64,000 bases of DNA from assembly GCA_017429165.1 (NCBI GenBank), contig JAFRPL010000023.1, positions 24,705 to 88,704 on the forward strand, read 5' to 3'. Position 1 is the first letter of the stretch, and every line of letters starts with the position of its first letter. Below, one piece after another: positions 53,088 to 62,987 of the stretch. The notes under the pieces are model-generated. The model saw only the letters and a list, made by a program, of their open reading frames with translations. It was not told the DNA's origin and did not search any database. Made by a program: the position numbers and the translations under genes. This DNA is from Clostridia bacterium (GTDB lineage: Bacteria > Bacillota > Clostridia > Oscillospirales > CAG-382).

Positions 53088-54140
53088 ATGAAAAAAACCG
53101 CGATACTCGTCGCAGCGCTCATACTCATACCCGCGCTCACGCTGGGCTCGGTGCTTTTCCTTTTGCGCCGCGCGGAAGCGCCGGAAGAAGAAAGCGCCGT
53201 TGTGGATGTTTCGGCGGAAGAAAGCTCCGCGCCCGCGGTCGCCGCAAGCGAAGACCCGAGCGAAGGATCGGTTGAGGAGCCCTACGTCACGCCCGACGAA
53301 TACTTTGAATTCGTGCGCGAGGGCGATTACGCCTATATGATACAGGTCAAAGACGCGACCGCGCTCACCGGCAGGGTAGTCATCCCCGCCGAGCACGAAG
53401 GAAAGCCTGTCGACGTTATTTCCCCCGGCGGGTTTGCCGACTGCGTCGGCATGACCGATCTCGTCATACCCGAAAACGTCACCGTGCTTTTTCAGGAATC
53501 GTTCAAAAACTGTTATTCGCTCAAACGCGTGTCGCTCCCCGTTTCCCTAAAAGAAATAGGTTATTCCGCCTTTGAAAACTGCGTTTCGCTCGAAACCGTC
53601 ACGGTCCCCGAAAACGTTACTGCGATCGCGCACCGTGCGTTCGACGGCTGCGAAAAGCTCAAGACTCTGAATATCACGACGGACGAGCTCGTCACCGCGC
53701 AAGCCAGCGCTTTTACGGGGTGCAACGCCCTGGAATACGCCGAATACGGGAACTGCCTGTATCTGGGCGACGCGGCCAACCCTTACCGTCTTCTGGTCAA
53801 AGCGAAAAACGAAGCCGTCGCCCAAGTCTCGGTCAACGCTTCCGCGGTCGCAGTCGCTGCGTTCGCGTTTTCGGGCTGCGCCTCCTTAACGGAGCTCGAG
53901 CTCCCGGAAGGCGTAAAGACAATAGATATGTTCGCATTCAACGCCTGCTCCGGTCTAAGGTCGGTCGGTATCCCCCAAACCGTCATAAACTTCAGGCCTT
54001 CGGCGTTTTCCGGCTGCGCGTCGCTCTCCGATATCCGCTACGCCGGCACCGCAGAGCAGTGGTCCGCCCTTGCGAACGGCTTTACCGGCGATTTTGCCGT
54101 TTACTGTTCGGACGGCGTTATAATGCCGGACGGCGGCTGA
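53088..54140 (+). CDS. BspA-type leucine-rich-repeat protein, membrane-anchored
   Basis: 350 residues: membrane helix/signal (~4-26), Glu/Ser-rich linker, a YVTPDEYFEF segment, then about nine 23-residue BspA-type repeats (LVIPENVTVLFQESFKNCYSLKRVSLP, ...), ending in the common YAGTAEQWSAL cap. Surface proteins of this kind bind host or bacterial ligands. ATG follows GAGGAGG 29 bases after tyrS. Paralogue of the next gene. Confidence 0.82.
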   Translation: MKKTAILVAALILIPALTLGSVLFLLRRAEAPEEESAVVDVSAEESSAPAVAASEDPSEGSVEEPYVTPDEYFEFVREGDYAYMIQVKDATALTGRVVIPAEHEGKPVDVISPGGFADCVGMTDLVIPENVTVLFQESFKNCYSLKRVSLPVSLKEIGYSAFENCVSLETVTVPENVTAIAHRAFDGCEKLKTLNITTDELVTAQASAFTGCNALEYAEYGNCLYLGDAANPYRLLVKAKNEAVAQVSVNASAVAVAAFAFSGCASLTELELPEGVKTIDMFAFNACSGLRSVGIPQTVINFRPSAFSGCASLSDIRYAGTAEQWSALANGFTGDFAVYCSDGVIMPDGG

Positions 54141-54340
54141 ACCTTTGCGGCGCGGCGCAAGGCGGCGATAACGCCCGGCGCCGTTTTCTTTTTAAATTTT
54201 TAACGCAAAAATGAACCTTTTCCTGCCGTTTTTCGTTATATTATACGGTACGGTATCACGGGCGGCGCCGCCCGCTCCCAAACCGGAACGCCCGCACGGG
54301 GGATCCCGCGCGGCGCGCGTAACTTGGAAAGGAAAAGCTT

Positions 54341-56236
54341 ATGAAAAAAAGACTTGTTTCAGCATTGCTTTGCGTTTTGCTCGCGCTGACGGCGGTCGCC
54401 GCGGCGTCCTGCGGACGCACCCAAAGCGATCCGCCGTCCGATGATCCCGCAGCGTCCGCCGACCCCGCCTATTCTTTGCCGGAAAGCGGCGAGGAAACGC
54501 AAAGCGAAGATTTATCGGCGGAAGAAAAAAGCCCCGACTCTTCGGCGCAGGACGTTTCGGAACCGCCCGAAGTGACTCCCGACGAATATTTCACGTTCAC
54601 GCTGCTCGAAGACGGCACTTATGAAATAGCCGCGAACAAAACAAAGACCATGCCCGAACTGCTCGTGCTGCCGTCGGAACACGAAGGCAAGCCGGTCACG
54701 CGCATAGCCGCGGAAGCGTTCACATGGATCTCGGATTTCGTGACCCTCGTCATCCCCGATTCGGTCGTAAGCATCGGGGAACGCGCCTTTTACTACTGCT
54801 CGACTCCGGCGTTCTGGGAATTCGACAGACCCACGTTTCCCAGAGATTATGAAAACATGAAAGGGCTCGTTTCGGTGACTATGACCGATTCGGTCGCCGA
54901 AATAGGCAAATCCGCCTTTTCGTCCTGCTATTTTCTTAAAGAGATCCGGCTTTCCGAAAGCATCACCGAGATCGCCGACGGCACTTTCCGCCAATGCGAA
55001 GCTCTTCGCTCCGTCGCCGTGCCCGAAAGCGTCGTCCGCATAGGGGCGTGCGCGTTTTACCAAACCGCGCTGACCGAACTCACGCTGGGCGCAAATATCG
55101 CCGAAATAGGCAATTCAGCGTTTCGCTTCTGCCGCGAGCTCGAAAGCGTCGTTATCGGCGGCCCGCTCGTATCTGTCGGCGCGAATGCGTTCTGCAGCTG
55201 CGCTTCGCTAAAAGAAATATCGCTGCCAAACACCGTCGTTTCGATCGGCGACGAAGCGTTTTCCGGCTGCACGTCGCTCGAACGCGCGTCGCTCGGCGAA
55301 AGCGTCACGGCCATACCGAACAAGCTGTTTTACGGCTGCCGCGCGCTTCAAAGCGTGGAATTCGGCGGGTCGCCCGTATCGGTCGGCGCGGAAGCGTTTT
55401 ACAGCTGCGCTTCGCTAAAAGAAATATCGCTGCCAAACAGCGTAACAACGCTCGGAAACGCGGCGTTTAGCTACTGCTCGGCGCTCGAAAGCGCGTCGCT
55501 CGGCGAAGGGATCACGGTCGTTCCCAAAGCATCGTTTTATTTCTGCACTTCTCTCAAAAGCGTTTCAATAAGCAAAAGCGCTTCGGCAATAAAAGAAAGC
55601 GCGTTCGAGCGCTGCTTCGCGCTCGAAAGCGTCGAGCTGCCGCTTTGCCTCAAAGAGATCGGGACCCGCGCGTTCGCCGACTGCAAAAAGCTCAGCGGGG
55701 CCGTCATACCCGAAGGGACCGAGCTGATAGGGAATTCGGCGTTTTGGGGCTGCGACTCGCTCACGCACATTGAAATACCCGACAGCGTCACCACGCTCGG
55801 AAATTATGCTTTTGCGTCAAGCGGCATCGTCACCGCCTCGGTGGGAAGCGGCGTGCTGTATATCCCCCAGAGTCTTTTCAAGGACTGCCTGTCGCTTACC
55901 CAAGTCGAAATCGCAAATAGATCTATTTCGATCGGGCACGGGGCTTTTTGGGGCTGTTCTTCGCTCATATCGGTGAATATCCCCGAAACGGTCACGGTTA
56001 TAGGGGAAGACGCGTTCCGCGGCTGCGCGGCACTCGAATCGCTCACGCTGCCGAAAAATCTTAAAGAAATATTCCCTTACGCGTTTGCCGAATGCGACAA
56101 GCTCGCCGTTCTGACCTTTTCGGGCACCAAGGCCCAGTGGGATTCGATATACCGGCACGCCAAATGGGGTTTCGATTCGTCGCTGGATACCGTCCGCTGC
56201 TCGGACGGCGATATAGAAGTAAAAACGAACCGCTGA
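54341..56236 (+). CDS. BspA-type leucine-rich-repeat lipoprotein
   Basis: 631 residues: signal peptide with lipobox AAASC (Cys ~24), acidic linker, EVTPDEYFTF, and about twenty 23-residue repeats of the type SAFSSCYFLKEIRLSESITEIADGTF, with a C-terminal FSGTKAQWDSI cap. Two identical 38-base tracts at 55195-55232 and 55402-55439 (207 bases, exactly three repeats apart) show recent internal duplication. Upstream 200 bases hold a GC-rich palindrome (GGGCGGCGCCGCCC) and TATTAT-type sequence that may be its promoter. Confidence 0.85.
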   Translation: MKKRLVSALLCVLLALTAVAAASCGRTQSDPPSDDPAASADPAYSLPESGEETQSEDLSAEEKSPDSSAQDVSEPPEVTPDEYFTFTLLEDGTYEIAANKTKTMPELLVLPSEHEGKPVTRIAAEAFTWISDFVTLVIPDSVVSIGERAFYYCSTPAFWEFDRPTFPRDYENMKGLVSVTMTDSVAEIGKSAFSSCYFLKEIRLSESITEIADGTFRQCEALRSVAVPESVVRIGACAFYQTALTELTLGANIAEIGNSAFRFCRELESVVIGGPLVSVGANAFCSCASLKEISLPNTVVSIGDEAFSGCTSLERASLGESVTAIPNKLFYGCRALQSVEFGGSPVSVGAEAFYSCASLKEISLPNSVTTLGNAAFSYCSALESASLGEGITVVPKASFYFCTSLKSVSISKSASAIKESAFERCFALESVELPLCLKEIGTRAFADCKKLSGAVIPEGTELIGNSAFWGCDSLTHIEIPDSVTTLGNYAFASSGIVTASVGSGVLYIPQSLFKDCLSLTQVEIANRSISIGHGAFWGCSSLISVNIPETVTVIGEDAFRGCAALESLTLPKNLKEIFPYAFAECDKLAVLTFSGTKAQWDSIYRHAKWGFDSSLDTVRCSDGDIEVKTNR

Positions 56237-56250
56237 ATATTGTCATATTC

Positions 56251-56291
56251 GCGCTCTTTCAGAGGGGGATCCCTCCGAAAGAGCGCTTTTT
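56251..56291 (+). terminator. Terminator after the LRR lipoprotein gene
   Basis: GCGCTCTTTC pairs perfectly with GAAAGAGCGC, enclosing a second GGGGGATCCCTCC hairpin, followed by TTTTTG. Confidence 0.88.
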
Positions 56292-56365
56292 GTTTTTATG
56301 CGGGCGGCAAAACCGCGTAAATATTGTAAATATATTTAATTTACATAATTTCGCGCCGTTTTCTC

Positions 56366-56394
56366 TTGACACCCGGCGGAAGGGGGAGTATAAT
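56366..56394 (+). promoter_or_regulatory. Consensus sigma-A promoter of rny-ymdB-yajC
   Basis: TTGACA (56366-56371), 17-base spacer, TATAAT (56389-56394); ~130-base leader before rny with a perfect AGGAGG seven bases from the start. Confidence 0.85.
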
Positions 56395-56529
56395 AAATTG
56401 ATTTGGAATGACCTTTTTGCCGGCCTTTCCGCGTACGGCGAATATATATATCCACCCACGGCGCAGTAATGCCGCGCGTAAAAGGCGGCGAAAGAAGGGG
56501 AGTTCCGTAAATATACAGGAGGTAAAAGC

Positions 56530-58083
56530 ATGAACCCGTTAGTATGTGTGCTCATCGCTTTGGGCGCGGCGATAGTCGCCGGCACGGCCGCCTTCTTCGC
56601 AGGGATCGCTTACCGCAAAAAAATAGGCGAAAAGCTTATAAAATCGGCGGAAGTCGAAGCCAAACGCATAGTCAACGACGCGGAACGCACCGCCGAGACC
56701 AAGAAGAAGGAATCGCTGGTAGAAGCCAAAGAAGAAGCGATACGTATCAAAAACGAAACCGAAAAAGAATTAAAAGAAAGACGCAACGACATCCAGCGCA
56801 TGGAAAAACGCGTGCTTCAGAAAGAAGAGCATCTCGATAACAAGATCGAGGCGCTGGACAAAAAAGAAGAAAAACTCAACGCAAGGATCAAACAGAACGA
56901 GGAACTTCAGCAGCAGTACGAAGAGACCCGTCAGAAACAGCTCGAAGAGCTTCAGCGCATAAGCGGCGTTTCCGCCGAAGAGGCAAAAGCCGAACTGCTC
57001 GCAAGGGTAGAGGTCGAAGCGCGGCACGAAATGGCGCAGAAGCTTTCGGACATTGAAAAAGAATACAAAGAGACCGCCGACGAAAAGGCGAAAGACATCA
57101 TCACGCTGGCGATCCAGCGCTGCGCTTCCGACAGCGTGGCGGAAGCCACCGTTTCGGTCGTCGACCTTCCCAACGACGAAATGAAGGGCAGGATCATCGG
57201 CCGCGAAGGGCGCAATATACGTTCGATAGAAACGCTCACGGGCGTGGACCTCATCATCGACGACACCCCCGAGGCGATCACCATATCCACATTCGACCCC
57301 ATCCGCCGCGAGGTGGCGCGCCTGACTCTGGAAAAACTCATTTCCGACGGGCGCATCCATCCTTCGCGCATCGAAGAAATGGTCGAAAAATCCAAAAAGG
57401 AAGTCGAAGCCGTCATCAAGCGCGAAGGCGAGCAGGCGACTTTCGCCGTGGGCGTACACGGCATCAACCCCGAACTCGTCAAACTGCTCGGGCGGCTCAA
57501 ATACCGCACCAGCTACGGTCAGAACGTGCTCAAGCATTCCATAGAGGTGGCTCAGATCGCCGGCATGATCGCAAGCGAGCTGGGGCTTGACGTCACCCAG
57601 GCCAAACGCGCGGGGCTCCTGCACGATATCGGCAAAGCGATGACCCACGAGGTGGACGGCAGCCACGTCGCCATAGGCGTGGATATCGCCCGCAAATACA
57701 AGGAAAGCAAAGAGATCATACACGCCATAGAAGCGCACCACGGCGACGTGGAGCCCAAGACCTACGTGGCGGTCATAGTCCAGGCGGCGGACGCCATTTC
57801 GGCGGCGCGGCCCGGCGCGCGGCGCGAGAATCTCGAAAACTACATCAAGCGCCTGCAGAAGCTCGAAGAGATCGCCAACTCGTTCGAAGGCATAGAAAAA
57901 TCGTTCGCCATCCAGGCGGGCAGAGAGATCCGCATAATGGTCAAACCCGAAGAGATCTCCGACGACAAGATGATCTTCGTCGCAAAGGATATCGCCAAGA
58001 AGATCGAATCCGAGCTGGAATATCCGGGACAGATCAAGATCAACATGATACGCGAAACGCGCGCGTTCGACTATGCAAAATAA
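56530..58083 (+). CDS. rny: Ribonuclease Y
   Basis: 517 residues. N-terminal membrane helix (~3-24), coiled coil (~25-200), KH domain ([22 protein letters not shown]) and HD domain ([30 protein letters not shown]). Membrane-tethered endoribonuclease that starts mRNA decay; the YlbF-family protein at 0.3 kb is a likely partner. Followed by ymdB with an 11-base overlap. Confidence 0.97.
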   Translation: MNPLVCVLIALGAAIVAGTAAFFAGIAYRKKIGEKLIKSAEVEAKRIVNDAERTAETKKKESLVEAKEEAIRIKNETEKELKERRNDIQRMEKRVLQKEEHLDNKIEALDKKEEKLNARIKQNEELQQQYEETRQKQLEELQRISGVSAEEAKAELLARVEVEARHEMAQKLSDIEKEYKETADEKAKDIITLAIQRCASDSVAEATVSVVDLPNDEMKGRIIGREGRNIRSIETLTGVDLIIDDTPEAITISTFDPIRREVARLTLEKLISDGRIHPSRIEEMVEKSKKEVEAVIKREGEQATFAVGVHGINPELVKLLGRLKYRTSYGQNVLKHSIEVAQIAGMIASELGLDVTQAKRAGLLHDIGKAMTHEVDGSHVAIGVDIARKYKESKEIIHAIEAHHGDVEPKTYVAVIVQAADAISAARPGARRENLENYIKRLQKLEEIANSFEGIEKSFAIQAGREIRIMVKPEEISDDKMIFVAKDIAKKIESELEYPGQIKINMIRETRAFDYAK

Positions 58084-58873
58084 TATTTTCCGCATACTCG
58101 CGCTGGGCGACATCGTGGGCAAGGCGGGGCTCGCCGCGCTGAAAGCGGGGCTTCCGCAGCTCAAAAAACGCGTCGGCGCGGATATAACCGTAGTGAACGG
58201 CGAAAACGCCTCCGAGCCCAACGGGCTCAACGTGGAAGACGCGCGCCTCATATTCGCCTCCGGCGCGGATATCATCACCGGTGGCAACCACACGCTGCGC
58301 CACAAGGATATGCTCGCGTTCTTAGACGAAACGAGGTCGGTCCTGCGCCCTGCCAACTATCCTCCGCTCTGCCCGGGCAGAGGGTGCGCCGTGGCGACCT
58401 GCGCTTCCGGACTGCGCGTGCTGGTCGTAAACGTCATGGGGCAGGTGTTCATGCAGCAGTGCGACAATCCTTTCGTCTGCGCGCAGACGCTGCTGAACGA
58501 GGCCGCCGGCTCGTACGATATCGCGGTATGCGACATCCACGCCGAGGCGACGAGCGAAAAACAAGCCTTTGCGCTGGCGTTCGACGGCAGATTCGCCGCC
58601 GTTTTCGGCACGCACACCCACGTTCCCACCGCCGACGCGCAGATCCTGCCCGGCGGCACCGGGTATATCACCGATCTGGGCATGTGCGGCGTGCGCCGCG
58701 GGACCGTGCTGGGCGTCGAAAAGGAAGCGATTATCAAGCGTTTCACCACCGGAGTGAGCGATCGTTTCGAGCGCGCTCAGGCAGGCGAAGCCGTGTTGGA
58801 CTGCGCGCTGTTCGAATACGACGCCGCACGCAAGATCTGCGTTTCGGCGACGCAAATGACCGAAATTATTTAA
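58073..58873 (+). CDS. ymdB: YmdB-type metallophosphoesterase
   Basis: 266 residues of the TIGR00282 phosphodiesterase family (2',3'-cyclic nucleotides in Bacillus). Metal ligands visible: LGDIVGKAG (Asp), NGENASE (Glu, Asn), TGGNHT (Asn, His), [11 protein letters not shown] and [11 protein letters not shown] (His). The usual GNHxWD reads GNHTLR here. Its ATG overlaps the rny end, so the pair is coupled. Confidence 0.9.
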   Translation: MQNNIFRILALGDIVGKAGLAALKAGLPQLKKRVGADITVVNGENASEPNGLNVEDARLIFASGADIITGGNHTLRHKDMLAFLDETRSVLRPANYPPLCPGRGCAVATCASGLRVLVVNVMGQVFMQQCDNPFVCAQTLLNEAAGSYDIAVCDIHAEATSEKQAFALAFDGRFAAVFGTHTHVPTADAQILPGGTGYITDLGMCGVRRGTVLGVEKEAIIKRFTTGVSDRFERAQAGEAVLDCALFEYDAARKICVSATQMTEII

Positions 58874-58902
58874 TTTATCATACCGAAAGGAAAAACATCC
58901 AA

Positions 58903-59220
58903 ATGACACACGTTTTTCAAGTAATGGAAGAATCGACTCCCAACACGACCGCGTCTCTGCTCATGACCGTGGGTATGCTCGTCCTGCTCGGGCTCGTGTT
59001 CTATTTCCTTATGTGGCGCCCGCAGAAAAAGCAGCAGCGCGAGACCGACGCCATGCGCAACTCCGTTGAGCGCGGCGACGTCATCACCACCATCGGCGGC
59101 ATAGTCGGACTCGTCATCGTGGTCAAAGACAACGACATCCTGCTCGAGACCAGCGGCGACAAGACCAGGATCCAGATCCAGAAATGGGCGGTCAGATCCA
59201 TAGAAAAGAAATCCAGCTAA
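58903..59220 (+). CDS. yajC: YajC, preprotein translocase accessory subunit
   Basis: 105 residues: one membrane helix (~19-40) then FYFLMWRPQKKQQRE, the YajC hallmark, and GDVITTIGGIVGLVIVV...ILLET. Preceded by AAAGG, 29 bases after ymdB. Confidence 0.92.
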   Translation: MTHVFQVMEESTPNTTASLLMTVGMLVLLGLVFYFLMWRPQKKQQRETDAMRNSVERGDVITTIGGIVGLVIVVKDNDILLETSGDKTRIQIQKWAVRSIEKKSS

Positions 59221-59256
59221 ACGGACTTTAAAAAAACAAAAGGGGAGCTTTATAAC

Positions 59257-60645
59257 ATGAAAACCTACACGATCCCTCAGAAAGAGCTCGAAGTACGCTA
59301 TTCCGCCGACGTCGTCATCTGCGGAGGCGGCACCGCGGGCGTCAGCGCCGCGAGAGCGGCGGCGGACCAGGGCTGCTCGGTAATAGTCATCGAACAGTTC
59401 GGCTCCACGGGCGGCACCGCCACCAACGGTCTGGTCACGCCTTACATGCATTCCGGCATAGCCGGCGACCCCGGTTGCTCATATACCCGCAAGCTCATAG
59501 CCGACAAACTGCGCGCCATGGGCGGCATGGAAGAAGACGGGCGCGCGTTCGACCCAATGGTACTGCGTATCGCGGGCGAGCAGCTGCTGCTCGAAGCGGG
59601 CGTAAAAATTCTGTATTATCATTTCATTTCCGACGTCATCAAAGAAGACGGTATCGTCAAAGGCGTGGTCTGCGTAACCAAGTCCGGCTCGTACGTCATC
59701 GAGGGCAGGGAATTCATCGATTGCACCGGCGACGCCGATATCGCGGTCCTCGCGGGCGCGGAATACACCAAAGGCAACCCCGATACCGGTAAATGCCAGC
59801 CTATTTCGCTGCGCTATATCGTAAGCGGCATAAATAAACAGGCTTTCGGCGAATTCATCCATTCCGAATCCGAACGCACCGGCGTCAAAAACTGGGGCGC
59901 TTCGTACGACGGCAAGGATCACGTTTACGCCGCGGTCACCGGCAAGGGCGACTGGACTCTGGGCGACGCGTTTGACAAGGCCGTCGAGGCGGGAGATCTT
60001 GATATAGAAGATAAGCTCTACTGGCAGCTCTTCTCGATCCCCGGCAGAAAAGACTCGCTGGCGTTCAACAACCCCGAATTCTTTGAAGACGTGGACGGCA
60101 CCGACGTCGAGCATCTCACAAAAGCGCAGCTCGAAGGCAAACGCCGCATCTACCGCCAGCTGGCGTTCTACAAAAAATACTTCAAGGGCTTTGAAAACGC
60201 CTATATTTCCGAGATCGCTCCCATGGTCGGCGTGCGCGAATCGCGCAACGTCATAGGCAAATACACCATGACCGGTATCGAAATGCTGCAGCGCAAGAAA
60301 TTTGCCGACAGTTTTTCGCAGACAAACTACCCCATAGATATCCACGGCAAGGAGCTGAACTGCAAAGAGAACGTCGCTCCCGTGGACGACGGCAAGCCCT
60401 GGTACGAGATCCCGTTCGGCACGCTCGTCGTAAAGGATTTCAAAAACCTGTTCGTGGCCGGCCGCTGCATAGGCGTGGATTTCCTCGCGGAATCTTCGAT
60501 CCGCGTGCAGAGCTCGGTGCGCTCTTCGGGCGACGCGGCGGGCATAGGCGCTGCGCTGGCGTGCAAACGCGGCGTAAGCTCTTACGATATCGACGGCGTG
60601 GAAGTGCGCAGCATCATGATCTCGCTCGGCGCGGACTTTAAGTGA
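59257..60645 (+). CDS. FAD-dependent oxidoreductase (PF12831-type)
   Basis: 462 residues. FAD-binding VVICGGGTAGVSAARAAADQG with the acidic residue at the end of strand 2, FGSTGGTATNGLVTPYMHSG (family signature), DCTGDADIAVLAGAEYTKG, and C-terminal LFVAGRCIGVDFLAESSIRVQ. Such proteins often act on sugar-derived or unknown small substrates. No signal peptide. Its stop lies inside an inverted repeat shared with jag (see 60642-60845). Confidence 0.85.
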   Translation: MKTYTIPQKELEVRYSADVVICGGGTAGVSAARAAADQGCSVIVIEQFGSTGGTATNGLVTPYMHSGIAGDPGCSYTRKLIADKLRAMGGMEEDGRAFDPMVLRIAGEQLLLEAGVKILYYHFISDVIKEDGIVKGVVCVTKSGSYVIEGREFIDCTGDADIAVLAGAEYTKGNPDTGKCQPISLRYIVSGINKQAFGEFIHSESERTGVKNWGASYDGKDHVYAAVTGKGDWTLGDAFDKAVEAGDLDIEDKLYWQLFSIPGRKDSLAFNNPEFFEDVDGTDVEHLTKAQLEGKRRIYRQLAFYKKYFKGFENAYISEIAPMVGVRESRNVIGKYTMTGIEMLQRKKFADSFSQTNYPIDIHGKELNCKENVAPVDDGKPWYEIPFGTLVVKDFKNLFVAGRCIGVDFLAESSIRVQSSVRSSGDAAGIGAALACKRGVSSYDIDGVEVRSIMISLGADFK

Positions 60646-60673
60646 AGTAAGAGTGAAGAGTGAAGAGTGAAGG

Positions 60674-60705
60674 AAGACAGTCGGCAGGCGCCGACTGTCT
60701 TTTGA
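60674..60705 (+). terminator. Terminator after the FAD oxidoreductase gene
   Basis: AAGACAGTCGGC / GCCGACTGTCTT stem with AGGC loop, followed by TTTTGATT. Confidence 0.85.
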
Positions 60706-60761
60706 TTATGTTGAAAAAAGGGAAAAGCGATAAGACAAGCGGGCAAAAAGGCAATAAGTAT

Positions 60762-60802
60762 AAAAAAAAGAAGCTTTTCGCCCGCATCAGCGGTCGAAAA
60801 GC
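60762..60802 (-). terminator. Terminator of the jag operon
   Basis: Minus strand: GCTTTTCG pairs with CGAAAAGC, followed by TTCTTTTTTTTATAC. Confidence 0.8.
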
Positions 60803-60834
60803 CTCCGAACTCATTCGCTATTCACTCTTACTTT

Positions 60835-61518
60835 TTACTTCACTATTATTTCCGGGTTTTTCTTTTCTTTTTTACCGGTCTTTTCGGGCTTTTTCATCTT
60901 GTTTTCGGGGCAGATGATGACCTTGCGGTCGGCGCCGTCGCCCACGGAATAAGTAGCCACTCCGGCGATCTCATGACATTCGGAATGGATTATGCGGCGT
61001 TCGTAGGGGGACATGGGCTCGAGCGCGAACGAGCGGTTGTATTTGACCGCCTTTTCAGCCATGCGGCGCGCCAGCTGGACCAGCGTCTCGCGGCACTTTT
61101 CGCGGTAGCCTTCCACGTCTATGGAAACGCGGTAATAACCCTTGCAGCCCTTGTTTGCGGTAAGGGTGGCGAGATACTGCAGCGAATCGAGCACGTCGCC
61201 GTGGCGGCCTATCAAAAGCCCAAGGCCTTCGCCTTTGACTTCTATGGTGCAGCCGTCTTCTTCCTCGGTGACGGAAGTCTGCGCTTCTATGCCCATGTTC
61301 GCAAGCAGTTTAAGCAAAAATTCGTGCGCCTTGTCGGCGGGAGTCGGTTCGTAGGTCACTTTAACTATCGCTTCGGCGGCGCCAAGCCCCAAAAAGCCTT
61401 TTGTGGGCTGCTGCATCACTTCGTAAGTGACCTTTGAAACGTCGGCGCCAAGTTCTTTTGCGCCGAGCTCCACCGCAAGTTCAACGGTTTTTGCGTTTTG
61501 TATAACTTCTTTCTGCAT
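60835..61518 (-). CDS. jag: Jag/KhpB RNA-binding protein
   Basis: 227 residues: Jag N-terminal domain (~1-50, KELGADVSKVTYEVMQQPTKGFLGLGAAEA), KH domain (GLLIGRHGDVLDSLQYLA) and R3H domain (MSPYERRIIHSECHEIAGVATYSVGDGADRK). Regulates cell division and envelope growth through RNA binding. Conserved partner of yidC; 28 bases downstream of it. Confidence 0.95.
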   Translation of the reverse strand: MQKEVIQNAKTVELAVELGAKELGADVSKVTYEVMQQPTKGFLGLGAAEAIVKVTYEPTPADKAHEFLLKLLANMGIEAQTSVTEEEDGCTIEVKGEGLGLLIGRHGDVLDSLQYLATLTANKGCKGYYRVSIDVEGYREKCRETLVQLARRMAEKAVKYNRSFALEPMSPYERRIIHSECHEIAGVATYSVGDGADRKVIICPENKMKKPEKTGKKEKKNPEIIVK

Positions 61519-61546
61519 AACGTTAAACCTTCTTTGTAAATTACGG

Positions 61547-62986
61547 TCAGTCTTTCTTTTTGTCGTCGTCTTCCTTGAGCGGAGCCCAGTCGACCTTTGA
61601 TTTCACGTCGGAGTTATCGGCTTTAAGCATATCGTAGCCGGAAGAGCTGTCGGTGTCGGAGCCGGCGGCGCCGGAGCTTTCGCCGGTCTGCTTTTTTACG
61701 GCGAGATGGTCGTAGGAAGTATCGTCTTCGTCGACTTCAATGGTAATGGTCTTTTTCTTCTTGGCTTTCATCTGCTTTTTGTATTCTTCCAGTTCGGCCT
61801 CGGTGACCACGGGAACGGGATACATCTTGGAAAGCAGGAAAGTCTGTCCCATCTGCAGCACGGTACGGTAGATCCAGTACATGCCGACCGCGGCGGGGAA
61901 AGTCGCCCACGCGAGATAGGTCGAAAACAGGGGAAGTCCCCATTTGAGCAGGAAACCGCCGCCGGCGCCGTTGGGATTGGCGCTTGCCATGGGCGAAAGC
62001 TTCTGGTTCACAACATACGAAAGCACGCTGGTCAGGAAAATGACGAGCGGTATGAGCAGAAGCAGCGAAAAGCCCTTGTTCTTTGGGGTGTCGAGCAGCG
62101 TCTCGCTGCCGCCCAGATAGGTGAAATCGGGCAGCGACGCTTTTACTTCGTCGCCGAAATCCAGCGATTCGGGCATGTTTTTGGCGATTATCTCTTGGCT
62201 CACTCCGTTTTCTTCGAGCTCTTTTATGAGCTGATAACGGTAGTTATAAATGATGAACTGAACGAGCGAGAATTCCGCGCGGGAGTTTTCGTTGTAGTTG
62301 GCGTTGTCGGCGCTGATATAATCCGGCTTGTATCTGCCGTTGGAATATACGCATTCGTCGCTTCCGCCGAAGGACTTGATAAGTCCGACGTAGCTGTCGC
62401 GTATCTGCTTGAGTTTGTCGCGCTGTTCGGCGGAAACGTCCGCCGGGGTTCCGGTTTGCGATATTTCACCCGATACGGCTTCGGATGTTTCGTCGGTCTT
62501 GGGTTCGTCTGTGTTTAAAAGCCCCGAGTCGTCTATGGAAGCTATGGCTCCGTCGAGTATCATCGCCGCGGTGTTGTACTGCGCCGTGACGTCGACGTTG
62601 CCTTTGGAAGTATAAGTGAGGGGCTGCTGTATAACGCTCCAGAGTATTATGATAATAGGGAGCTGCAGGAGCAGCGGCAGGCAGCCGCCGAACATGCTCG
62701 TACCTTCGTTGCGGTAGAGCTCCTGGATCTCCATATTCATTTTCTGCTGAGTCACTCTGTCGGTGCGTCCGCTGTATTTTTCGCGGATGAGCATCTCTTT
62801 CGGCTTGACCTTTGCCATTTTTATGGAAGATTTTTGCTGTTTTATGCCGAGCGGGAAGAGAAGTATCTGCATTATCAGCGTAAAGAAGAATAACGCCAGG
62901 ATATAATATCCGCCCGATATGGTACAGCAGAATTTGAGCAAATAGCCGAATACGGTGTTAATAGGGCCGAAAATTGAACTGCACAT
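61547..62986 (-). CDS. yidC: YidC/OxaI membrane insertase with large insertion
   Basis: 479 residues versus ~260 in Bacillus SpoIIIJ. Core helices carry ILALFFFTLIMQILLFPLGIKQQKSSIKMAK, GGCLPLLLQLPIIIILW, and SYVVNQKLSPMA...GLPLFSTYLAWATFPAAVGMYW. Between the second and third core helices lies a ~180-residue insertion (~125-305) with acidic/Ser-rich stretches, and the C-terminus has a ~80-residue charged tail. No N-terminal signal peptide or lipobox. Start at 62986 precedes yidD stop by two bases. Confidence 0.93.
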   Translation of the reverse strand: MCSSIFGPINTVFGYLLKFCCTISGGYYILALFFFTLIMQILLFPLGIKQQKSSIKMAKVKPKEMLIREKYSGRTDRVTQQKMNMEIQELYRNEGTSMFGGCLPLLLQLPIIIILWSVIQQPLTYTSKGNVDVTAQYNTAAMILDGAIASIDDSGLLNTDEPKTDETSEAVSGEISQTGTPADVSAEQRDKLKQIRDSYVGLIKSFGGSDECVYSNGRYKPDYISADNANYNENSRAEFSLVQFIIYNYRYQLIKELEENGVSQEIIAKNMPESLDFGDEVKASLPDFTYLGGSETLLDTPKNKGFSLLLLIPLVIFLTSVLSYVVNQKLSPMASANPNGAGGGFLLKWGLPLFSTYLAWATFPAAVGMYWIYRTVLQMGQTFLLSKMYPVPVVTEAELEEYKKQMKAKKKKTITIEVDEDDTSYDHLAVKKQTGESSGAAGSDTDSSSGYDMLKADNSDVKSKVDWAPLKEDDDKKKD

Positions 62987-62987
62987 G

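Larger units (their letters stand above)
60642..60845. repeat. Inverted repeat joining the ends of the FAD oxidoreductase gene and jag
   Basis: The plus-strand segment GTGAAGTAAGAGTGAAGAG (60642 on) and, on the minus strand, GTGAAGTAAAAAGTAAGAG (60842 back) are imperfect inverted copies. The 204-base unit contains an 8-base tandem (AGAGTGA-type) and two terminators. Both flanking genes take their stop codons from it. Confidence 0.65.

Noticed and set aside
54241..54330. GC-rich palindrome GGGCGGCGCCGCCC as a regulatory operator
   Set aside because: Self-complementary GC runs are common in this sequence and it has no second copy; not enough to call an operator.
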